Of a stretch of DNA of 24,310 nt, positions 11,698 through 23,507 are shown in pieces (position 1 is the first letter of the stretch; every line of letters begins with the position of its first letter). The stretch comes from Lobulomyces angularis (lineage: Eukaryota > Chytridiomycota > Chytridiomycetes > Lobulomycetales > Lobulomycetaceae): positions 27,472-51,781 of the forward strand of contig JADHYX010000134.1 of the NCBI GenBank assembly GCA_027604685.1, read 5' to 3'. The translations under genes and the position numbers were made by a program. Under the pieces are notes generated by a model. It was not told the DNA's origin. It saw only the letters and a list, made by a program, of their open reading frames with translations, and searched no databases.

Positions 11698-14600
11698 TTA
11701 CATTCCTAACATCCAGTAATTCGGTATCATTGTTGAGTAAACAGAAGAAGATTGGTACTTTGACGGTTCAACAGCCATACGCAAATCAGAAAACAGTTCA
11801 ATGGAATTTGTTCCTTCCACTTCTTCATCCATACTTACAAAACTGTGTAGTAAATACGAAAATAAGCCATGCATGGTTTCTACATCTTTTAAATTCAGCA
11901 CATATTTCTCATTTGAGATATTGTTATTTTTATTTAGGATTTCACGATTTGAATATAATTTTTCTTCATGCATCGTATCATCTTGGTTGTCTAAACTGAC
12001 TGTTATGTTCTTTTCTATGTGATTTCTTTCCAGCTCCCATTGCCACTTCACTCCAATGATAGCACCATCAACATCCTGCATAATTAAGAAATTAAGTTAG
12101 TTAGCATCTTATATACATACGCTTTGACTTATAGTGCTTCCTAACATTTCGTAAACATTTTGGAATTCAGAGTTGCTAGATTCATCATCTTTGAAAAGGA
12201 TTTTTTGAAGCCATTTACTGCACTTTAAGCTCTTAATAGAATTTTCAAGTACTTTTGATAAGTTAAAAATAATTTTGGTAGGATTAAAAATTTCAACTAA
12301 ATTCGAGTAATTGTAGATTTTTTTGTGAGCTTCTGGTAGGAAATTTTTTAACACATTAAAATTTTTACTAAACTGTAAATCTTGCAAAAAAATATTTAAC
12401 TTGCTAAGTTTCTCGGTTAGCGTTAAGCTAGAAACAGTACTTTTGACATTATCTGATTTTTCAAGTTTCTCAAGAAATGCTTTGTGCAATAGGATGATTC
12501 TAGACAAACTTATCTCTTTTAAGGTCACATTTATAGCTTTCGGATGGATAGAATTGAAATTCCAAATATCTGATGCGACTGATCCAATATCCAATTTTTG
12601 ATGATTTCCTTCACCTTTTTCTTCTCCCCAAAATTCCACAGACTTTTGCTTAAAAGCATTTCGAAGAAGTCTACTTAAAGTTGATAATTTTACCAGCAGT
12701 TCCAATTCGGCTATTAAACTCTTTACCGAGGAAGGCATACATGAATAATTATTTTTAATATTTAAATCAAAAAATTCATCTATGGCCTCCCTTTCTTGAG
12801 GATTGTTTGCATTGTTTTGACCAGCTTCAAACTGAAAAGGTTGCGAGTTTATACAATTTTTAATGTACATATTTGCATTTTGGCTAAATTCCGAGTTAGC
12901 AGCTAGGTTAACAAGATCCATGTGATATCCACCAGCAATCAGTTTTGATCTGTGAGCTATTTTTAAAAAGTCTCTCATGTCATCTAAAAATAGCGCCAAA
13001 GAAGCAACTTGCAACTCCCATTGCACACCAGCGGAGTTTTTTTGTTTAGAAGCATTAAATCCTAAGGGGTGTCTAGTTAAAAATTCAAGAAATCCTGAAA
13101 ATAGCTGTTTTATTTTTGATTGCTCTGTTTTGGTAAAAACTTTTGCACGATATGTTAACAAACGAATACCATCCAAAACTGGTGTTATATCCAAATTATG
13201 AAGTATATGTGGTAGCGGCGTTGATTCTAAAGCAATTTCATCGCCACCAAATGAATCAATCTTTTCATTCAACGAATTATGAAAAATAGTTCCACTGGTA
13301 GTGATTAACGCTCCCCTTGGAAAATAAATAACTTTTTGACTTCGGTTAATTTACCATGATGATTCTGCCATAACAGCGCTATCTATTAAAAAAAGACGCA
13401 ATAAATTTCCTGCCCTAATTGCCCATTTACCATCTCCATCATAAAACCACGCTAAAGACAATGTTTGAACTGAAATCAAAAACACATTAAAAATTTGAAA
13501 TTCAAATTTAGTTATTAATTACTCTGATTCAATACTTTTTGAATATCTTGCAAATATTCATTTTTAAATTTATTATTAACTGTTAAGGGAACTTTATCAT
13601 TCCATATCCACTGCACAACTGTAGCTAACGGTATAACATTTTTTCTCTCCAAATGAGCATCACTGTGTTTATCAGAATTTTCAAAATCTATGGAATTATC
13701 AAAATATTTGTCTGTTTCTTCCAAGATTTTTTTAGATTCGCTAAAAATGCTTTTAATTTTATCTACAACCCTTTTATCAACGTCTTCGCTATTCTCTCTC
13801 ATACTCCATAAAGTTAGTCTTTCCTTCTGCAAACTAATTTCGTCATAAAAAGCCATTTTTTTAAAGTCTAAGCGATTTCGTCCAATGGATTCGTCTAAAA
13901 ATAACACATTAATTACAAGAATATGGCGGAATATACAATTTACCAATGGAATCTATTAAATTTTGAATTCCTATTACTCTACTATGTGCTCGTTTTCCGG
14001 CAGATTTTGAAGATTTCATTTCCTGTTCAGAACTCCCAGAAAACAGCCTCATGACAAAACCTCCGACTCCAAACTTTCCAAAATCAGCGCTGATATTTTT
14101 GGTTTCCGTTTCCCAACTGAATGATGATTTAGATTTCCACATTCCTTCTGGAGCTTTTTGTATCCCCAATCTCCAGAGTAACTCCAACTGTAAAAAAATT
14201 AAAAATTTAAATAAATGCTCTTTATACCTTAGACCTTCTTCCATATCTCATACTGGAGTTGTAAACTTCCTGAGAAGATTTTCTAAAAATAACTTGCGGT
14301 TCTTCTACTGCTTGGGGGAGAAAAGTTTTATCAATCGCATGTGAATTATTTAGCAATCTGGCCATTGGAACTGAAATATATTTGATATCATCTCCAACTG
14401 TTTCTATTGTGGAAATGATTTGTTTCCACCCTTGCTGAGTGATAAAGCAGTTTCCATCAAAAGGAAATACCCAGTCATTTCTCCTTTTTCCATGCTCTAT
14501 TGCAAAGTTTCTTGCTCCATTCTGTGGAGAAAAATAATAAACATCAAAAACCAAATTTATTTTTACGTTGTTCATGACATATTGATTTTTATCATGATAA

Positions 14601-15485
14601 AAAGAGTCCAAAACTCGAATTTTCTGACCTTTTCCAAACCTTTTAAATTCCTCTGATCGAAAAAAGTCTGGCCTTTTGAAAGGTAAAAAATAAATTAATT
14701 AATTTAGTAATATATCCGCTGACTTACTCAGGAAAATCCTGATATCTGAAATCATTTAAAATATATTCTGACAATTTAAAGCTAATTTTGATATACTTTT
14801 GATTATAATTCTCTAAAATTTTAATAATTTCTGACTCCATCTTTTTGTCTACTATTCTATTCAACACCCACCACTTTTCACAATTATTAAAGTTTTCTTC
14901 ATGCTTTAAAATGAATTTCAAATTTGACAAAGTTTGACCAATTTTATGCCTTGGTGGAAGATCGTTTCCTTGATAAAAATATTTTATTGATGAAAATAAT
15001 AAAAAGGTACCTAAAATTCTGTAAAGTCCCACTTTTTGATTATTTTTGACACCAATTTCTTCAACAACAAATATCCTCATAAAAATCAAAAACCAAAAAA
15101 ATAAAATTGCTGAACTAAAGAGCAGAATTTTCTTTAAAGGTGTTTTAAGAGTGAAAGAATGAAAGTTTTTATAAACTGTTTTCGATTCAGATGCGAAGTG
15201 TAAATTTTTTTTAGTAACTGCATTAAGGGCTCTTAATGGTTCCTTGGTTGTGTTTGGCAAGTCTTCACTAATTGTAAAACAGGAGTGTGTCTGAAAATTG
15301 TTGACTTTTGCACTGATGCTTCTTTTACCACTAGAAAGAAGAGGAAGCTCAGATGTAGACTTAGTTAAGGAGTTGCTTCTTCGTGCTACAAGAAGTGAAG
15401 GTAAAGAGTTAAAAGAGTTTGATCTCTTGAAAATTTTTGTAATTTTATTGTCATTCATCTTCAAATCATCAGTTGATTTCTTCAT
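11698..15485 (-). CDS. Membrane-anchored glycosyltransferase-like/alginate-lyase-like fusion protein
   Basis: Exons in coding order: 15485-14728, 14672-14228, 14187-13944, 13894-13523, 13469-13355, 13315-12121, 12075-11698; phases all agree (1,168 residues). Residues 1-115 are Ser/Lys-rich. One strong membrane helix (about 119-140) and a weaker hydrophobic stretch (153-170) suggest a type II protein of the secretory pathway. Residues about 270-400 carry NGARN (304-308) and WVFPFDGNCF (320-329), a pattern I associate with eukaryotic glycosyltransferase-like/lyase-like proteins. From about residue 607 the protein looks like an alginate-lyase (PF05426-type) alpha-toroid: LSLAWFYDGDGKWAIRAGNLL, then LDGIRLL and VQWELQVASLALF. 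At the usual NNHG catalytic site the sequence reads NSAG (738-741), so the Asn-His pair seems lost. The last 400 residues are unassigned and helix-rich. The substrate is unknown and activity is doubtful. It is convergent with the SZT2-like gene. Confidence 0.8.
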
Positions 15486-16134
15486 CTTTTAAAATTTAGG
15501 AGCTTAAAATGAGAAACTATAACTTTTGTTTGTTAAAATGCTTTTTCATTTTTAAAGGGTGCTAAATGAAAGTAGAGAATTGCGGAGTTTAAAAAATGTT
15601 TCAAACTGAACTTAAGACTGAATTTTTGTTTCACATTAATAATATAAACAACAAAAAAAAAAGTTAAAACTAAAACAGGACTGTAATATGAAATACTTGA
15701 TTTGGGAGTAAACGAAGTTTTGTTCTTTTTACTTTTTAAAAAACTTCAAAGACATTAAAAATGGCTGGTCAATTGTTTATTACTAAACATGAAAAGAATC
15801 TGTTATAATGATGATGTAAATATAATATTTCTGAAAAATGTTTTTAATTATATTAAATTTTCTTTACATTTTCTTTCTTTTCTGTTTTTCCGACTACATA
15901 GCTTAAAAGCAATTTTGTAAGTTTTTTACCTTCTACTACCTAAATACCAAAAAAAAATATTCTAAAGAATATAAAATTTTTCTACATAGCTGAATTATAG
16001 GGTTTTTAAACGAATTTAAGCTGAAAGCGTTTTATTAATTTATACAAGAAGGAAAATGATATATTTTATGAGGTTATAAGATTTATAAAGAATTATAATG
16101 AAAAAATGATGTAAAATAAATTAAGTTTGTATAA
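15486..16134. other. Intergenic spacer upstream of the lyase-like fusion
   Basis: About 650 bp of AT-rich sequence between two minus-strand genes. It should hold the promoter and 5' UTR of the lyase-like fusion and the 3' UTR of the FAM72 gene. A minus-strand AATAAA at 16031-16036 lies about 100 bp past the FAM72 stop and is a candidate polyadenylation signal. No open frame, RNA gene or sizeable repeat was seen. Confidence 0.5.
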
Positions 16135-17408
16135 TTAGCGACACATTTCATCATAACAGTCTACCTTCTCAACATCAGCATCTGCTCGTGTTAGGTTTGC
16201 CCACAATAAAGTTTTTGTCCCTGAGAGAAAGAAATTAAAAATGGGAATGTTTAGGTTCAGCCTTTATTACCTGATGAATTCATCCTTTCTGTGCTATTAA
16301 CATGGTCTACATGAAACATCCAAAAGTGACCGTTGTTGCAAGCATCCATGCAAGATTGACATGGCTAAAGATATATTAATTAATTAATCTACAATTTTTT
16401 GTTACCTGTGTTACATGATATCCAATGACATTTCCACTATATTTCACAATTTTTATTAAAATTTGTATTAAAATGTTAAATTCATACCAGCCTAAACATG
16501 CGACGTCTCGAATTCGACAAAAACATTTTCTAGTTTGATAATCTTCGTTAACGAGGGATACACCTAATAAAAGTTAGTTGCTACACCTATTTAATTAAAT
16601 AATGTTAGATATTACCTGAAGGGGGCATATCGGTTGAAAATAACTCAACCTATAAAGTAAAAGGATTTTAATTTTATATTTACTGTTGTAATACCGCCAT
16701 ATCAGCTAATAGAATTGCTTTCATACCACGGCGGCATACGCCATTTCCACAATATTTACAAGAAAGTTGGCAAACTGCTTTCGAACGAAATTGTGGTCTT
16801 GCTTGACTGCTAGTTGCAGTTAAAAATGATCTTTCGAAAATTCCCGCTGGTTGAATGTTTATTCTAGCATTTTGGTATTCTGAAAAGCTGCTACTGCTAC
16901 TAATTGTGTGGGAGCCTTGGCTAGGTACTATTATGGAAGTTGCGGAATTAGTTCTTGCAGAGCTTAAGTGAGGTGTTTGGGATATTGGTCTTGATGTTCC
17001 GGTTGAAACTGACGGTGGGTGAGTGTATGAGTAGGCATCTTCTGTCACCAATTCAGATTGTGATTGATTTCTTGAACTTGTCGTTTCCAGGTTACTTGCG
17101 CTTGTTCCACGCTCAACGCTTCTCATTAATCTTCTAGTTTCTAATATCGATCGTAAACTTGAGGAGGCACTTTGAAATCCATATGTGTATGCTGAATCAT
17201 AATTTGAAGCTGAAGAAATATTCGTTTCAGACTCTGCTGGTCTAATTGTCAAGTTAGTCTCAGTCCTTGGAGTATATCTGGAACTTTGTTGCTCCCTGTG
17301 ACTTGTCATATTAATGACATCATGTAAACTCCACCTATTAGAATGATGATTTGAATCTTGACGAGACCCCCTCGAAAGTTGGGAAGAGCTTTGATCATTG
17401 CTGGACAT
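16135..17408 (-). CDS. FAM72: FAM72-family protein with Ser-rich N-terminal extension
   Basis: Exons in coding order: 17408-16695, 16649-16616, 16563-16488, 16436-16406, 16364-16271, 16220-16135; introns 41-52 nt; 344 residues plus TAA. The last ~135 residues form a complete FAM72 domain: CKYCGNGVCRRGMKAILLAD, VELFSTDMPPSG, CFCRIRDVACLGCGNVIGYH, PCQSCMDACNNGHFWMFH and TLLWANL, each matching human FAM72A in order. Paired cysteines (CxxC, CxC, CxxC, CxxC) suggest zinc binding. Human FAM72A is 149 residues; here about 205 extra N-terminal residues are rich in Ser, Thr, Gln, Asn and Arg and look disordered. Vertebrate FAM72A binds the uracil-DNA glycosylase UNG2 and lowers its level; whether that role applies here is unknown. 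The start is the first ATG of a long open exon, and the extension is continuous with the conserved domain in exon 1. Confidence 0.94.
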
Positions 17409-17856
17409 ATTTTTATTAAGAAGGATTGACTAAACTAGGTAGGTATTTTTAAATTTAATTAAGATTATTTATTGTTGGATTGGATTACTGAAACAATTTT
17501 CTAAGAAATAATAAATAAATAATTGTTTTTTTGATTGGATAAACCTAAATTAAGAAAGATGAAGAAAGTTTAAATAAAATCCTATTCAAACCATTCATCA
17601 TATAATTCAAGATTTGGAATTGTTTTGTTTTAGTATTAATTTTTGTTTCAATTCTCCTCACTTTTTCATTTCACTATTTTATCAATTTCTAAAATCACAT
17701 AGAATTTCAAATAAATTAATCTACGACATTATAGTAAAAAAAAAAATTTAGTTAAATACTAATTACAAACAATACAAATTCAGCTATTTCAATAAAAAAA
17801 AAAAAAAAAAATAGTAATATGATACAATGAATTGTCTCCCTTTTTTTTTCCTTAAG
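17409..17856. other. Intergenic spacer with A18 tract
   Basis: About 450 bp between the FAM72 start and the stop of the ankyrin/coiled-coil gene, both on the minus strand. It would contain the FAM72 promoter and the upstream gene's 3' UTR. A pure A run of 18 bases (17794-17811) lies about 45 bp past the ankyrin gene's stop; on the transcribed strand it is T18. Shorter A and T runs occur at 17736-17746 and 17841-17849. No gene is supported. Confidence 0.55.
17794..17811. repeat. A18 homopolymer
   Basis: Eighteen consecutive A bases on the plus strand, directly readable. The tract is just downstream of the ankyrin/coiled-coil gene. It may be length-polymorphic, and its exact length is vulnerable to sequencing error. 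Confidence 0.9.
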
Positions 17857-20800
17857 TTATACATTATATTTTTTATACTTTAAAGAAGTTCCGACCTTCT
17901 TTAATTTGGCAATCAAAGCTGCACCTACATCATTATTTTCCTTACATTCTTCTTCATCATTCCCATGTCTACAGGGTCTTTCCGTTATTTCTAAATTCTT
18001 CAATTCTAAAGGCAGTAGTAAGTTACCGCTATTTACACTCTCAGGATTCATTTTTTCCATCTGTTTTTGATTAGTTTCTGCAATTCTCCCCTCAAAATTT
18101 TCAAGTGGAGTAATTGCAAATCTTTTTTCAAAAGTGTCTGTTTCAACTAGAGAAATACATTTAGTCTCACTGAAAGAAGTAGATTTCCTTGGTGGTGACG
18201 CAAAATTATGTGCTTTAAGGTTTTCAGTTAAACTTCTTACTAAAGTTTTGTAATGTTTCCTTTTTTTCATTAATGCATTGTTCAAATTGGAATCTTCCAC
18301 ATTAGACAATCTTCGACTCCTCAGCTCTGCTTCCAACTCGGAAATTTGTTGCCTAGTTTCTTGAAGTTCATTTAGCAAAGTTGGTATGTCGTCTTGAACT
18401 AAAACTTCCACTTCACCTTCCAACTCATCAACACGTTTTGAAGATTTGAACCCAAATGTATTAAATTTTTCTATAATTCTATCTGAACTGCATGAGACTG
18501 GGGTATCAGAAGGTGCAATATTTAAAAAATTGTTTTCATTAGTGGTAACATTGCATTCTACTGAAGCGTTGCTATTCTCGACAGTAATAACATCACGCAC
18601 AATGATACTGCCGTCTATTGTTTTTTTTATATTCTCATTACTGTCAGGTATATCATACTTCTTTTCTACACTTTGGATTAATAACTGAACCGCATTTAGC
18701 TTTTTACTACAGATTTCCAGAACAACTTTTATATGTTTTATGTATTCAGTGAAATCGTAATTTTTTTCCAAAACAGCACCAGAGTTTTTTTTAAAATTTT
18801 TTGTCACTTCATAACAATTATTTTGGTTCCATTCGGAATTTTCTCCCAACGCAAATAAAATAAGATCCAACTTCGCCAATACTTTACCTTCAACTCCTTC
18901 ACTTAATCCTACAAGTAAGTCCATGATATGGTTTATCTGATCTAAATCTGCAGATTTAGAGCTATTCACTTTTTCATTCGTCAATAAAGATTGGTTTTTT
19001 TCTTGGCACACATCACCCAATTGTGGATTGCTTTTACTTACATCGAAAATTACTGTGTTTTTCTTAGCTTCAGTACGCAGGAGAGAATAAGCATCCTCTG
19101 ATACAAATTAGAAATAAAAAATCAACAATAAATACCTAAGTGTTTATTAGTTTCATCTAATTGTTCTTGAAGCGAGTCATTAGAACTTCTTAAAAAGCTC
19201 AGTGTTGTTTTAAGGTGATTAATCCTTGATTTAGAAGCAATTAGTAATCTATTTAACATGACCGGATCCAGTTCATTTTGTGTTGCATCATATGCTACCC
19301 TTGATTTTCTTGTACAATTAGCTTTAATTCCCTTTTCAGAGTTCAACGAAGTATTTGTTAAGGAGGAGTTTCGATATAATTTTTCTAACAGCTCTTCCAC
19401 AGAAAGCGTTTCCTCACTAATATCTTCATTATTTAAGTAATCTTGATTTTCTTTGCATAAATCTTCCATTCTCATCATGATATTACTTTTTTCATGACTT
19501 AAGCGTTCTTCTTCCTTTAACAAACCATTTTCCTTCTCTAAAAGCTTTTCTAACATCAATGAATTAGATTTAATTTTGGAGGAAGAGTTGAGAAATTTTC
19601 CTGCTTGAATGGACTGACGCCAAGTAGAAAGATTTTTTCTGACATTTTTGGTTTCATGTAAGCTTTCCCTCAGCTCACTTTTACTAGACCGCAGAACTGC
19701 CATATTCAGTTCATAATTTTTTTCGTGACTAGATATCTCCATCGATTCTCTTGGGGTAAAATATTGTTGCGAGATAGAATCTTCATCTAAATCTTTACAC
19801 ATCGACATTTCATCAAACTTTTTAGTAAGATTTCTGAGAATTTCATTTTTGCTGCTAAGTAGACTTTCCAGTTCTCTAATCCTTGATTCCTTTAAAGAAT
19901 TTAACTTCTCACTGCACTGCAGTTCAAACTGTAAATTTGATAAAACCTCTTCTAAAGATTTGTATGATTTTTCATTTGATTCTAATGCCAGATGGAGAAC
20001 TTTTATTTTCCTATCCAATTCAAAACCTTTTTTTTCCCATTTTTTTGTATTTACATCATATTTTACAGTAAGTCTATCTATGATCATTAAAGAGGTATCT
20101 AAAGCAGCAGCGTTTTCTTCTAAGTGATCCATTAAATCGATTTCTTTTTGGTATTGAGATATTAGTTCCAAATTAAGTTTCATCTTTTCTTCTAATATCT
20201 CATCATATTGTTTTGCAGAAGATAAACTACCTAAGTTTTCTTCCGGAAAAAACATTTCCGTTTCATCTACTGAAGGAGTATCAAACTGAAGAAAAATTTC
20301 ATCAATGATATTAAAAATTGGTAAGGAATTCAACTGGTACAATTGTAAATCTCTATCTACAGACCCCATCATCATTCTTTGTTGGGGTATACATTCAGTG
20401 CTATTAAAAGCAGAATCATTTTTAATAGATCCTGCCACATTATTTCCGTCTTTTGATTGCATATATTTCTTTAAAATATCTCTTGAATTTTGATTGGAAC
20501 AATAGGAATAAGGACTTTCACCGTTCAAGTTAACAACATTAATTTTTCCACCGTATTTAAGTAAAGATTGGATTAGATCTTTATGTCCAGATTTACCTAT
20601 CGAAAAATTTACAGTATAAAATTAATTTCGAAATATTACATGCAAGATGAAGTGGAGAATTTCCATCGAAATCCGGAATGTTAGGATTAGCATTTGCAAG
20701 TAACAAGCAATTCAGTGATGATGCTATCATGTCAGCTATAACTTTTTGTTCACCTTTAGCGTTTTCTGCCAATAATTCCGGATCCTAATCAAAAAGTCAA

Positions 20801-22311
20801 TTGTGCATTTATGATAAAGGCTATTACTTTTATTAAATAATGCAATGCAGTTTTTCCGGATCGAGAATTTTGTATATTCAAATTTATATTTTTCGAAACT
20901 AATAGCTTAATAATTTTTTCACTTTCTTTCTTCAAGGGCCGAATTCTTGCTGCATACTGAAGAGGCGTTAATCCACTGCTAATGTCTGTATAATTTAAAT
21001 CAAACTCACTAGTGGTATTTAATAATTTCAGCAAGCCTAAAAAGTCATAATTTTTAATAAACACAAAAATTGAAATTCGAGTTTGCTTCAAATTATCCAG
21101 TATGAGGTTAGTAGAATTTAAAACCTTCCCAATAAGTGGAACTTCATGTTCCAACTTAAGATCGACTGCGTATGAATTTATGCAGCTCCCTAATGCTCTG
21201 TGAAATTTTGGAAATTTTCTTAATAATTCATTTGATAAATCTTTATTAAACAGTTGCTGAATATAAAAACATTAATATATAAAAATATCTCGCAAATTAT
21301 TACAGAGACTAAACTGCTTTTACACTTTTCGCTCTGAAGGATTTGAACAACTTGAGGGTATGTTTGAGCGTACTGTACCGCCAACCACCCATTAACATCT
21401 TTAATGTCGTGTCTAGCGCCAAAATCCAACAAAACTTTAACGACTTCAATATGTCCATCCCTCGCTACATTAAAAAATGATTAAACTATTTATGTAAATC
21501 AAAATCATACCGGCATACATAAGTGCAGAAGCACCTATTTATATTCGTTGTTGTTAACATACAAATTTAAAAAAAAAAACCAACACTAAAAAATTACTAC
21601 CATTTTTATCAAGTCCATTGACATCTGCCCCAAAGTCTAAAATAAGTTTCACCAGAGGCAACTTTCCCAAATAAGCTGCAAGACAAAGAGGTGTAATTCC
21701 TCTCAATTTTTCACCATTTTGTGGAGAATCTACCACATCTGAAAAAACTTCCGATTTGGTGGCTGAGAGAAGTGATCTAACTATCTCTATATGTTGCAAT
21801 GATGAATTTGTTATTGTTGTATAATTTTCCGGTCCAATTTTCATAGTATCCTGTGAACCATATAATGCACAAATAAGGGGAGTTCTAAAAAATTAAAATT
21901 TCTCCACTATAGTTTCAATTGTTTACCTTCCTTTACCATCTCTCACTTCAACTTTAGCTCCATTATTCAAAAGTAGATTAACCATTGCAACATGTCCTTG
22001 TATTACAGCCAAGTTTAAGGGCAGAGCTATTTTTTAAACAAAATTTAGTTTTCCGAAGGTACTTACTTTACCATTATAGCTCCTTTCACTCCGGTCTACA
22101 CTTGCATCTGGAATGGCCCAAGTGTATGTTTCATTAACGTTCAATCCGCTACCCAGTAATTCTTCTACCTTAAATTTAAAATCAGATTCAAGGATGAAAA
22201 GGATTAAGTTATAAATAAGTATTCTCTCTCAAGCTATAATAAAAATTATTAAGAAAAGTTGATATTTACATGTTTGACATCGTTACTGAATGAGAAAGTG
22301 CAGAGATTCAT
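17857..22311 (-). CDS. Ankyrin-repeat protein with long C-terminal coiled coil
   Basis: Ten exons in coding order: 22311-22270, 22168-22072, 22026-21927, 21884-21601, 21534-21511 (24 nt), 21464-21304, 21256-20828, 20784-20640, 20596-19136, 19097-17857. Phases all agree: 1,327 residues plus TAA. Residues ~1-475 hold about eight to ten ankyrin units, some degenerate or with insertions; the clearest read TPLCLAAYLGKLPLVKLIL, ALMYAARDGHIEVVKVLLDF and SPLHLACKSGHKDLIQSLL. After a linker, heptad-rich coiled coil covers about 553-690, with more helical charged stretches near 720-815, 870-914 and in the last exon (VDELEGEVEVLV...ISELEAELRSRR). There is no signal peptide, membrane segment or catalytic motif. 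Ankyrin plus coiled coil suggests a cytoskeletal, trafficking or scaffold role, but I do not recognise the family. The start ATG is the first after an in-frame TGA; the first exon (14 codons) and 101-nt first intron are the least certain parts. Confidence 0.87.
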
Positions 22312-22689
22312 AGTGGTAAGTGTCAAATCGGAATTCGAAAAATTTTGTGAAGAAATTCAGAAAGGAATTAATTTTAGTTGTGAAGTTTTCCTAAATTAAA
22401 CAAATCATATTTACTATCAAAAGAAACCATAATTTTGCCAATTAGAGTAGTTTAAGTTAATTAAGTTTTACATTTTACTAATGTTTTTATTTTAATTCTC
22501 TTCTGTAATGCACATATGCAAGTTTCCTTGTTCTTGATATTTCTCTTTAGAAATACAAATATAATTAATATAAAAAACGTTATCTATTTTATCTCCGGCC
22601 ACTATAATATTATACTACAATACTACAAATTCCTCTATATGGGAAACTTTTTTTAATTTATCAAAGTTTCTTTAGTCAATAGTAATCCT

Positions 22690-22870
22690 TAAAAAAAAAA
22701 AAAATGTGTAAATTTTTACTTTTTTTTTTCTTTATATATTTATGAAATATCTTTTTTGTTTATTTTATTTTTTTTTTTGTTTTTTATACCATATTAGTTT
22801 CTTTTTTTTTTTTTTTTTTACTTTCTTTTCTTTTTTCAGATAGATCGTAACAAATAATAAAAAAATAAAA
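22690..22870. repeat. Poly-A/poly-T low-complexity tract
   Basis: A run of 14 A bases near 22691-22704 is followed by several T runs of 9-18 bases; the longest is T18 at 22802-22819, and a TC-rich stretch ends near 22838. This is simple low-complexity sequence with no coding potential. Confidence 0.85.
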
Positions 22871-23464
22871 TTTTAAAAATATTAAAATATTACACTGTAA
22901 TATTACAACATTATGATTTTATATTTCCTTTACCATTACCTTTGTGATTAATCTAGAAAACACTATTTATTGGACCATTTCCAATAGCATCTAAACTTTC
23001 AGTGTAGAAAATTATTATTCCAGTATTGTAAAAATGCTGTTAATAGTAAATGTTATTGATCTTGAATGTTGAACCACAGCGAAGTGACTAAAAAAAAAAA
23101 ATTTTATAAAAATTAAAATTAACAATTATTTTACATCCTTGTTATTTGGATAACAAAAACTATTATTTCATATCCTTGTAATCGGATAGGTGAAGGTAAA
23201 AGTTCACTTGGTTATTCGTTGTAGAATCATGATAATTGAAAATAGTTGTATGAATTGTTTAAAGTGCCTGATATAATAAAACTTCTGAGAGCTTGATGAC
23301 TAGGTGAATTACTCAATTTTATTTCAATCTAACAGATATTTCGCAATGGTGAATTAAGATAAATTTTGGTTTGTGTATTACATAAGCAGTAACCGGCATT
23401 CTATTTAAATAATATAATAATAAGAAGAGTACAAAATAGATGAAGTTATCAGTCTTTCATACAA

Positions 23465-23507
23465 ACAAGGGTTTGTGTAACAAAGAAACCCTTACACAAA
23501 CCCTTGT
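23465..23507. repeat. Perfect 16-bp inverted repeat (hairpin)
   Basis: The left arm 23465-23480 (ACAAGGGTTTGTGTAA) is the exact reverse complement of the right arm 23492-23507, with an 11-nt loop. The stem is GC-richer than its surroundings. It lies about 90 bp left of the first recognisable retroelement codons. It may be a foldback relic, a transposon terminal structure or an RNA hairpin; sequence alone does not decide. Confidence 0.9.

Noticed and set aside
14051..14344. Plus-strand 97-codon open frame
   Set aside because: Antisense to exons of the lyase-like fusion and crosses its intron at 14188-14227. No family resemblance.
11698..15485. Recent bacterial transfer of the alginate-lyase-like gene
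   Set aside because: Six introns of the same short type as the neighbours, similar AT-rich composition and a fused eukaryote-like membrane N-terminus argue for a long-resident gene.
485..16015. Recurrent TAAACGA-like heptamer near several genes (about 486, 824, 1451, 8530, 11537, 15712, 16009)
   Set aside because: Considered as a promoter motif, but a rough base-composition estimate gives several chance copies in 24 kb, and positions are not consistently upstream of starts.
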